Positions 54,473 through 61,940 of a stretch of 64,000 bases of DNA are shown here, one piece after another. Each line of letters starts with the position of its first letter. Position 1 is the first letter of the stretch. The notes below the pieces were generated by a model. That model did not search any database. It was not told the DNA's origin and was given only the letters and a program-made list of their open reading frames with translations. Origin of the DNA: Jejuia rubra (GTDB taxonomy: Bacteria; Bacteroidota; Bacteroidia; Flavobacteriales; Flavobacteriaceae); assembly GCF_042684665.1 (NCBI RefSeq), contig NZ_JBHULY010000039.1, positions 248,001 to 312,000 on the forward strand, written 5' to 3'. The translations under genes were made by a program, and so were the position numbers.

Positions 54473-57013
54473 ATGAAAAGTGTTTTCATCTTAGTATTTT
54501 TTACTTTTTTCTTTTCAAACACTAATGCTCAAGTTCAAGTTTCAACAGATTTTACGGATGATACGAAAAAAAACGAGCCTTTACACAATATATGGTCAGT
54601 CGCAAATAGAATAAGTCCAAAATTTGGGTCAAATGTACGTCCTGGACTTAAAATGAACACCATAAGAATGATAGGTGGTATTAAAAAAGTTGTAAATGGA
54701 GAAAATGTAAAAGACCTTGATTTTGATACTTGTTTGTATGATTCTATCAATAATATGTATGTATACAGATTTGAGCCTTTAATTGAAAGATTGAATAAAA
54801 TCATCAATTCTCAAACAGAAATCTATCAAATTGTATTGGATCAGCCACCTTGGGCTTTTCAACACGGATATACATTTATTCCAGAAGGAACCAGGGATAA
54901 CGTTAATTTTAGAGAAAACGAACAAATATCCACTTATGGAAATTCTTTACCACCAGCAGACAAAGTAGCATACCACGATTATATAAAAGCCTTAATGACC
55001 AGATTGGTTGATACTTATGGTGAAGAAAAAGTGTTGTCTTGGCGTTTTAGAGTGGGGTCTGAAATTGAAACTCCAGATCATTGGTATGGAACGAAACAAG
55101 ATTTTATAGAGCATTTTGAAAATACTGAAAAAGCAGTAAGGGCTGTACTGCCAAACGCTGTTGTTGGCTTGCATACTAGAGCTCCAGATTTTTTATATAA
55201 AAACGGAACTGTATTGAACTACAAAGGAGAGCCTTTTGCTTCTTTTGCAGAAGATTTGATTGAATATTGTGCAGATAATAATGTACGATATGATTTTTGG
55301 GGCGTATCAAGTTACGTTGTTCTAGGAAATAGCAATTTGCGAAATATGAAAGGCAAATACGATAAACTATTTGCAGATTTAGTAAATCATCCAAAATGGA
55401 ACTCTAGTGCAACTATAGATTTAATGGAGTACGCAACCGTAACCACTATGCAAGGTGCTGATGATAAAGGGCTTATTAATGCAGAAACGTCTCACGCAGA
55501 AATAGTTGAATTGTACTTTTCTAATATTTACTACAAAAATAAAGACCAAGGTTTAGATTTAATATACAGATGGGGAAATAGATTAGGTTCTGAAGACCCT
55601 CCAGCAATTAGTATTTTAAATTCCATGAATACTAAAACTCATTACGATACAACTGTTTCTGGTACACCAAATACAGTAACCAACGATATTGATGCCATTT
55701 TTGCTAAAAAAGAAGGTAGTACAGAATATGATGTGTTATTATATAATTACAATAACAGCTCGTTAAACTATAGAGATAGTGAAGTGGTAAGTCTTTCATT
55801 TAAGTCAGATTTACCTGAAGGGACACCACTTTATTATAGAAGTATAGCTTACAGTAAAGACAATAACAAACTTCAAAATTTCTTAATAGAAAATTCTGGT
55901 TTTGTAAAAAGTGGATTTGATGAAAAAGGTAGTCCAGATAGAACTTTAACAGAAGAAGGGTTTACGGCTTATGAAGCCTATGAAAACCCAAATCCGCATA
56001 CTTATACAGAATGGCAAACTATTGAAACAATAGCCAGAACAGATGGTAAATCAGGTTCTGTAATTACTTTGAATACAGAAATCCCATCTTTTGCATTTGA
56101 AAAAATCGAATTTAAGACTAATACTAATTTGGTAACGGTATTAAATACGCCACAATACAAATGGACAACTAACGAAGATTTTGAACAATTTTCCACATCT
56201 CAAATGACATCTACAATAGCTGGAGGTATAATTAATATGTCTATTAATGGTAATTTCCCGAAACTTAGTTACGATACATCATTTAATGTTGATAATTTCG
56301 ATAGGTTTAAGATTGATATTAAAAACGTAACAGATAGTGATCTTTTTTGGTTTGTTTGGTATAAGGATGGTGTAAAACATCAGCGTCGTTTTCGTCCAGG
56401 AATTAATGATACTTCCTTTAATACCTATACTGTAGATTTAAGTGCAGATGCAGATTGGAATGGCACCATTGATTCTTTTAATGTTGAGGTTGCTAACAGG
56501 TCAAGTTTGGGCGGTACAGTAGAAATTAATAGTATGGAATTAATGCTTAAAGCTGGAATTGAAGAGCATACCATAGCAACCAATATCACTGAAGGTTTTG
56601 GTGTAGTTTCTCCTTCTGGCGGTACTGTTTTTACAGGTAATGAAGTTACGTTTAATGCTTATCCTGATGCAGGTTGGGAATTTCAAGGTTGGTCTGGAGA
56701 TATTTCAAGTACAGAAAACCCGCTAACGATAACGGTTAATTCAGACTTAAGTATAAATGCAACATTTGTAGAAGATGCTTTATCAGTAAACAAAAATCAA
56801 CTAAGTCAAGATTTTATACTTTACCCAAATCCGAGTTCTCAAGGAATTTTTACGATAACAGGACTGCTGGTTGATGAAAAATGGGAAGTATTTACAATTA
56901 CTGGAGTTAAGGTTTTATCTGGAAGAGGTCGGTTAATAGATATTTCTAATTTCTCAAAAGGATTGTACATTTTAAAAATTAGAAATTCATCTAAAAAACT
57001 GCTATTTAATTAA
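54473..57013 (+). CDS. Secreted GH39-like glycosidase with accessory domains and T9SS signal
   Basis: 846 residues from the ATG at 54473, which leaves a compact signal peptide (ending TNAQ); an in-frame ATG 18 bases upstream is also possible. The barrel (about 25-400) has WRFRVGSEIETPDHW with Glu197 as likely acid/base (Glu199 nearby) and IDLMEYAT near the expected nucleophile. It is a paralogue of the partial gene at the left edge. Behind it are a CBM-like beta-sandwich (about 560-695), an InlB-type B-repeat module (about 700-765, GWEFQGWSGDIS) and a T9SS sorting domain (about 775-846, LYPNPSSQG, ending KKLLFN). Export to the surface suggests action on polymer or large oligomers. Xylosidase-type activity is inferred from family likeness. 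Confidence 0.75.
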   Translation: MKSVFILVFFTFFFSNTNAQVQVSTDFTDDTKKNEPLHNIWSVANRISPKFGSNVRPGLKMNTIRMIGGIKKVVNGENVKDLDFDTCLYDSINNMYVYRFEPLIERLNKIINSQTEIYQIVLDQPPWAFQHGYTFIPEGTRDNVNFRENEQISTYGNSLPPADKVAYHDYIKALMTRLVDTYGEEKVLSWRFRVGSEIETPDHWYGTKQDFIEHFENTEKAVRAVLPNAVVGLHTRAPDFLYKNGTVLNYKGEPFASFAEDLIEYCADNNVRYDFWGVSSYVVLGNSNLRNMKGKYDKLFADLVNHPKWNSSATIDLMEYATVTTMQGADDKGLINAETSHAEIVELYFSNIYYKNKDQGLDLIYRWGNRLGSEDPPAISILNSMNTKTHYDTTVSGTPNTVTNDIDAIFAKKEGSTEYDVLLYNYNNSSLNYRDSEVVSLSFKSDLPEGTPLYYRSIAYSKDNNKLQNFLIENSGFVKSGFDEKGSPDRTLTEEGFTAYEAYENPNPHTYTEWQTIETIARTDGKSGSVITLNTEIPSFAFEKIEFKTNTNLVTVLNTPQYKWTTNEDFEQFSTSQMTSTIAGGIINMSINGNFPKLSYDTSFNVDNFDRFKIDIKNVTDSDLFWFVWYKDGVKHQRRFRPGINDTSFNTYTVDLSADADWNGTIDSFNVEVANRSSLGGTVEINSMELMLKAGIEEHTIATNITEGFGVVSPSGGTVFTGNEVTFNAYPDAGWEFQGWSGDISSTENPLTITVNSDLSINATFVEDALSVNKNQLSQDFILYPNPSSQGIFTITGLLVDEKWEVFTITGVKVLSGRGRLIDISNFSKGLYILKIRNSSKKLLFN

Positions 57014-57022
57014 AACTTTAGT

Positions 57023-58504
57023 ATGAAGTTGTTTCAAAATCTATCAATAGTATTCTGTTTAATATTGATTTTATCATCTTGTTCTTCAAAAAAAAATAAA
57101 GCTGAAACGTCTAAATTTTTAGATTCTAGTTATAAAATAGATAAACCAAATATCATTTTCTACCTCGCCGACGACCAAGACGTTTACGATTATGGGTGTT
57201 ATGGCAACGAAAAAGTAAATACTTCGGCTGTAGATAGATTAGCCAAAGAAGGCATGTTGTTTACCAATGCCTTTACAGCTCAGGCTATTTGCGCACCTAG
57301 TAGGTCTCAGTTGTTTACGGGAAAATATCCACTTAAAAATGGCTGTTTTGCAAACCATACAGCTACAAAACCGTCTATAGAAAGTGTGACATCTAGAATG
57401 AAAAGCTTGGGTTATGAAGTAGTACTTGCAGGAAAAAGTCATGTAAAACCAGCTAGTGTATACCAGTGGGATAGAGAATGGCAACCCGTTCCCAAAGAAA
57501 ACGTGCCAAGAGATTACGTGCCTTTAGATAGTATTGAAGCTTATTTTAAAACAACAGATAAACCGTTTTGCATGTTTATTACCTCTAAATATCCACATGG
57601 TAAGTACTTTGATGTCGAAAATCCAAAGGCCGAAAACCTCAAGTTTTACCAATTTGATCAGAACAAAAAAAATAGCGAATCATACATAAAAAGTAGAGCA
57701 GGTTACTATCGAAGTATTGAAGAAGATAACACACAAATAGAAGCGGTGTTAAAGTTTGTAGATGCTCATTTAGACGAAAATACTTTGTTTATTTACAGCG
57801 CAGACCATGGTGTCTCGGGAAAGTTTGCAGTAAAAGACATTGGATTAAAAGTACCTTTTGTAGTACGTTGGCCTAAAGTTATCAAAGCAGGTGCTACATC
57901 CAATCAACTCATTCATTATACAGATGTTTTGCCAACATTTATGGCCATAGCTGGAGGAAAGCCAACCGAAGATATCGATGGAAAAAGCTTTTTGCCACTT
58001 TTAAAAGGCGACGATGTACAAGTTAACGAATACGTTTACGGTGTAAGAACCAATCAAAATATTTTAAATTCTGAAGTATTTCCATCAAGAATGATTCGTA
58101 ATCAAGGTTATAAGTACATCAGGAATTTTAATTCGATAGAAGTTGTTGAACAGAATTTAACGGGAAAGCCCAATGTCGATTATTTTATCAAACGAGGAGC
58201 AAACGCATTCAAAAATGAACCTTTTGAAGAATTATACGATGTGCAAAACGACCCGTTTGAGCTACATAATTTAGCTAAAAACCCTGAACTTAAATCAATA
58301 AAAGAAGAGTTGACAAAAGGCCTGTTTATATGGATGGAATCTCAAAATGATTTCCTAAATGAAGAAAAAGGAAATATGCCTCTAATAACTCCTAAAGGAA
58401 ATAGAGGGTTTAAGTTAGATAAAGATACGCCTAGAAGAAAAATTCCAGATTCCATAAAAAACACTTTAAACATAAAGGATTACACCATAATAGAACATTG
58501 GTAA
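57023..58504 (+). CDS. S1-family sulfatase (CAPSR type)
   Basis: A 493-residue lipoprotein (signal ending SSCSSK). Motifs: IIFYLADDQDVYDYGCYG, formylglycine motif at Cys90 (CAPSRSQLFTGKYP), LAGKSHV and SADHGVSGKF. SADHGVSGKFAVKD is short between the metal block and the Lys, as in heparan N-sulfatase-like (SGSH) members of S1. Position specificity cannot be read. It lies 9 bases behind the GH39-like gene and 11 bases before the next sulfatase start. Confidence 0.9.
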   Translation: MKLFQNLSIVFCLILILSSCSSKKNKAETSKFLDSSYKIDKPNIIFYLADDQDVYDYGCYGNEKVNTSAVDRLAKEGMLFTNAFTAQAICAPSRSQLFTGKYPLKNGCFANHTATKPSIESVTSRMKSLGYEVVLAGKSHVKPASVYQWDREWQPVPKENVPRDYVPLDSIEAYFKTTDKPFCMFITSKYPHGKYFDVENPKAENLKFYQFDQNKKNSESYIKSRAGYYRSIEEDNTQIEAVLKFVDAHLDENTLFIYSADHGVSGKFAVKDIGLKVPFVVRWPKVIKAGATSNQLIHYTDVLPTFMAIAGGKPTEDIDGKSFLPLLKGDDVQVNEYVYGVRTNQNILNSEVFPSRMIRNQGYKYIRNFNSIEVVEQNLTGKPNVDYFIKRGANAFKNEPFEELYDVQNDPFELHNLAKNPELKSIKEELTKGLFIWMESQNDFLNEEKGNMPLITPKGNRGFKLDKDTPRRKIPDSIKNTLNIKDYTIIEHW

Positions 58505-58515
58505 AATATTTAAAA

Positions 58516-59943
58516 ATGAATAAAACACTCATATTTGTATTAAGCTTGTTTTTATCTTTAATGTCATGTAAAGACGAAAAGAAGGCTCTGAAAGTAACTC
58601 AGCAAAAAACACCAAAAAATATCTTATTTATAGCTGTAGATGATTTGCGGCCAGAACTTAATTTTTATGGTGCAAATCATATAAAATCGCCAAACTTAGA
58701 CAAACTAGCGTCAGAGGGCTTAGTGTTTGAAAGAGCCTATTGTAATGTGCCAGTTTGTGGTGCATCTAGAGCAAGTTTATTAACGGGAATGAGGCCTACA
58801 AGACATCGTTTTATAAACTATAAAACCAGAGCAGATATTGATGTTCCTGATGCCATTTCCCTGCCAAATTTGTTAAAGCAAAATGGATACACCACTATTT
58901 CCAATGGAAAAATTTACCACAATAATGAAGATGATGGTCTAGCTTGGAGCAGTAGGTGGTTTCCAGAAGGCAATATTCGAGACTACCAAATTGAAAAGAA
59001 TGTTAAGGATAACGCTGGTTCTGGTCAAGCACAAGGCGGTGCCATTTCTCATGAAATGGCCCAAGTTCACGATACCGCATATTTTGATGGAAAAATAGCC
59101 CAAAAGGGAATCGCTGATTTACGTGCATTGAAAAACAAAAAAGAGCCTTTCTTTCTGGCCTTAGGGTTTATGAAACCACACTTGCCATTTAACGCTCCAA
59201 AAAAATATTGGGATTTATACGATAGAAATAACATTGAACTTCCCGAAAGTTATGTTCAACCTAAAAGCACACCTCGAAAGGCATTTCACAATTTTGGAGA
59301 ATTACGCCAGTATAATAATATTCCAAAAAAAGGTGATTTACCTGAAGATTTAGCTAAAGAACTCATTCATGGCTATTATGCCTGTGTAAGTTATATAGAT
59401 GCACAAATTGGTTTAGTTTTAGGTGAATTAAAACGTTTAGAGTTAGAAGATGACACCATCGTGATTTTATGGGGAGACCATGGATGGAATTTAGGAGATC
59501 ATAAATTATGGTGTAAGCATGTTACATTTGAAACGGCTCTAAGAACACCACTCATTATCAAAGTTCCTGGAAAAACTAAAGGTGAAAAAACAGATGCCAT
59601 TACTGAATATATAGATATTTATCCTACCTTAACAGAATTGGTTGGTATAAAAGCCCCAAAAACAATTGAAGGCACAAGTTTTGTTCCCATTTTAAATGGA
59701 AAAACTCCAGAAAAAAACTGGGCGGTTTCTAAATTTAAAGATGCCGTTACGCTGATTAAAGGCGATTTGTTTTATACAGAATGGACTAGTGATGATGGGG
59801 TGGCTTATGCCCGCATGTTATTTGATCATAAAACCGACCCCTTAGAGTTGGATAACCTCGCAGAAAAACCAGAATATCAAGATACGGTTGAGGCACTCGC
59901 TAAAGAATTGCGAGCTAAATGGGGAAAAGATTTTCTTAACTAA
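58516..59943 (+). CDS. S1-family sulfatase, iduronate-2-sulfatase-like (CGASR type)
   Basis: 475 residues from the ATG at 58516, giving a clean lipoprotein signal (ending LMSCKD). A TTG 18 bases upstream would overlap the previous gene and adds nothing. Motifs: FIAVDDLRPELNFYG, formylglycine motif at Cys81 (CGASRASLLTGMRP, the allowed C-x-A-x-R form), ISNGKIYHN, MKPHLPFNAPKKYW, WGDHGWNLGDHKLWCKH. Very similar in its blocks to the sulfatase at 36335. Next gene is RhaD, 22 bases on. Confidence 0.9.
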   Translation: MNKTLIFVLSLFLSLMSCKDEKKALKVTQQKTPKNILFIAVDDLRPELNFYGANHIKSPNLDKLASEGLVFERAYCNVPVCGASRASLLTGMRPTRHRFINYKTRADIDVPDAISLPNLLKQNGYTTISNGKIYHNNEDDGLAWSSRWFPEGNIRDYQIEKNVKDNAGSGQAQGGAISHEMAQVHDTAYFDGKIAQKGIADLRALKNKKEPFFLALGFMKPHLPFNAPKKYWDLYDRNNIELPESYVQPKSTPRKAFHNFGELRQYNNIPKKGDLPEDLAKELIHGYYACVSYIDAQIGLVLGELKRLELEDDTIVILWGDHGWNLGDHKLWCKHVTFETALRTPLIIKVPGKTKGEKTDAITEYIDIYPTLTELVGIKAPKTIEGTSFVPILNGKTPEKNWAVSKFKDAVTLIKGDLFYTEWTSDDGVAYARMLFDHKTDPLELDNLAEKPEYQDTVEALAKELRAKWGKDFLN

Positions 59944-59965
59944 TTAACGGCATTAATAAACAGTT

Positions 59966-60760
59966 ATGCATGCTATAAAACTACCCTTAAAGGTTGAGAA
60001 CGAATTAAAAAAGGTGTCTAAAGTTGCGGGATATTTATGGCAACGTGAATGGGCAGAACGAAATGCAGGAAATATTTCAATAAACTTAACATCATTTTTT
60101 AAAAATGAAGACCTTCAAGGTATAGGTAAAGAAGTGCCTTTTAATTTCCCCAAAGGGTTGGGTGGTTTTGTAATATATATAACAGGTACTGGCTGCTATT
60201 TAAGGGATTTGGTCGATCAAATTGAAGAGGTATCCTGTATATTACATATCAACAAAAGCTCTGATGCCTATTCCATAATATGGGGAGGAAAACGAACTGA
60301 TTTTGCACCTACTTGCGAGCTTATTTCGCATTCAAGCATTCACCTTTTTAATTCAATTAACCAACCAGAAAACTTGGCAGTTGTGCATACGCATCCGCTA
60401 GAACTAATATGCCTGAGTCACCATGAATTATTTGATGATGAAGAAGAATTGAATAGACAGGTGTGGATGATGTGTCCAGAGGTTAAGGTATTCGTCCCAA
60501 AAGGCATTCATTGTACGCCTTACGCGTTATCCAGTACCGCAGATTTGGCTAAAGTTACTATCGAAGCTTTTAAAAAAAGAAACGTATCTTTATGGGAAAA
60601 GCACGGTGCTACAGCAACCGCACCAGATGTTGAAAAAGCATGGGACTTTTTGGATGTAGCCAATAAGGGCGCCAAACTTTTGATGATGTGTTGGTCAGCA
60701 GGTTTTAAACCAGCAGGACTTTCAAATGCGCAGTTAACAGAATTAGAACAGTTTACATAA
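59966..60760 (+). CDS. rhaD: L-rhamnulose-1-phosphate aldolase
   Basis: 264 residues, no signal peptide, cytoplasmic; E. coli RhaD has 274. The zinc ligands are visible at His141 and His143 (VVHTHPLEL) and His213 (WEKHGATAT), at or next to the E. coli positions. TGTGCYLRD and the segment with CELISHSSIH, which holds the catalytic Glu region, also fit the class II aldolase family. It cleaves rhamnulose-1-phosphate into dihydroxyacetone phosphate and L-lactaldehyde. Being inside a sulfatase operon, it is induced with polymer breakdown. Rhamnose isomerase and rhamnulokinase are not in the window. Confidence 0.95.
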   Translation: MHAIKLPLKVENELKKVSKVAGYLWQREWAERNAGNISINLTSFFKNEDLQGIGKEVPFNFPKGLGGFVIYITGTGCYLRDLVDQIEEVSCILHINKSSDAYSIIWGGKRTDFAPTCELISHSSIHLFNSINQPENLAVVHTHPLELICLSHHELFDDEEELNRQVWMMCPEVKVFVPKGIHCTPYALSSTADLAKVTIEAFKKRNVSLWEKHGATATAPDVEKAWDFLDVANKGAKLLMMCWSAGFKPAGLSNAQLTELEQFT

Positions 60761-60840
60761 ATTTCGTTTTAATTTTAGTGAATAAGTAGTCAGTTAAATG
60801 CATTATATTAATATTCAAAACGAAGTGATATAATAACATT

Positions 60841-61911
60841 ATGAAAATAGTTAGTACTTCAATTTTAGCACTATTGCTACTGGTAAGCTGTATTGAGTTA
60901 AAACAAAACAAACCGTTAGATACAACCTATTCTAAGAAATTGGTTAATAAGCAACCATTGGTTGTACAGTTTATTATTGATGGTTTGATGAAAGATGCAG
61001 TAGAAACTGCAATTGATGCAGGAGCAGAGCACTTGAAATATTTTGCAGAGAACGGAGTTGTTGTTGAAGAAGCTTATTCTAATAGTCCTGTTGGAAGGGT
61101 AAAATTACCCGATGGAAGTGAACCTTGGAGAGGAGCGTCTCCACCTAATATTGGAATGCATACAGGAACCCACGTTTTTGAAACACAACATTTAGATGAT
61201 ATCTTTTTATCAGCAAGAAGAAAAGGAATTAAATCTGTTTATGTTGGCGGTCATACTTTGTATGATGTGTTTACCACAGCAGATACCCATTATGCAGAAA
61301 TTATGCCAGACCAAAAGGTTGTAGAGCTTGGTATTAAACACATCAAAGAAGATGGCGCTAGATTGGTACGATTACATTTGCAAGAAATTAGAAGCTCGTG
61401 GAAAGGCCCAGAAGGAAAAACCAATCCAGATTCTAAGTATATAATGGCCATTTTAAATGTAGATGAGCAACTAGGAAGATTAGTGGATTTTTTAAAAAAT
61501 GAAGGTTTATGGGAAAATTCATTTTTTATTATTTCTGCCGATCATGGCATGGGAATTTTGAAGAAAAGTAATCATCTTTCAGAACAACTTTCTTCTTGGC
61601 AGATTTATATGAATTTTTATGGACCAGGTATTAAAAAAGGAGCAACCATCCCTTATGCAGAATCTCCTGATGTAGCTATAATGACCAACCATTTTATGGG
61701 TTTGCCAGCACTAAAAGGCTATACTTCTAAAGTAGATTACCTTAAGCAATCTAGTACAACGGGAACTTTTCTTAAAAATATTTTTGATGGAAACCCTGAA
61801 AGTTTAGATCACCCTAAATGGATAAAAACGTATCTAGATGAGAATGCTGGATCTCCACCTAACGATTACCTTCATTATAGAGAGGCGATGCTAAGTTTTA
61901 TCAATAATTAA
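60841..61911 (+). CDS. Alkaline-phosphatase-superfamily lipoprotein, not a canonical sulfatase
   Basis: A 356-residue lipoprotein (signal ending LVSCIEL). It has the metal Asp47 in FIIDGL and the pair Asp234/His235 in SADHGMG, so it belongs to the alkaline phosphatase/phosphodiesterase/sulfatase superfamily. No C-x-P-x-R motif exists; SPPNIGMHTG aligns with the TFPNHYTLVTG-type nucleophile region of nucleotide pyrophosphatases and would offer a Ser. The Asp-x3-His pair expected before the Gly-Pro (residues 183-190) reads IRSSWKGP, so one metal site seems altered. It could be a phosphodiesterase, an unusual hydrolase or a degenerate enzyme. It sits 80 bases after rhaD and 29 before the lyase. 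Confidence 0.65.
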   Translation: MKIVSTSILALLLLVSCIELKQNKPLDTTYSKKLVNKQPLVVQFIIDGLMKDAVETAIDAGAEHLKYFAENGVVVEEAYSNSPVGRVKLPDGSEPWRGASPPNIGMHTGTHVFETQHLDDIFLSARRKGIKSVYVGGHTLYDVFTTADTHYAEIMPDQKVVELGIKHIKEDGARLVRLHLQEIRSSWKGPEGKTNPDSKYIMAILNVDEQLGRLVDFLKNEGLWENSFFIISADHGMGILKKSNHLSEQLSSWQIYMNFYGPGIKKGATIPYAESPDVAIMTNHFMGLPALKGYTSKVDYLKQSSTTGTFLKNIFDGNPESLDHPKWIKTYLDENAGSPPNDYLHYREAMLSFINN

Positions 61912-61940
61912 GTTTTTAATAACTTGAAAATAATTTCTTT

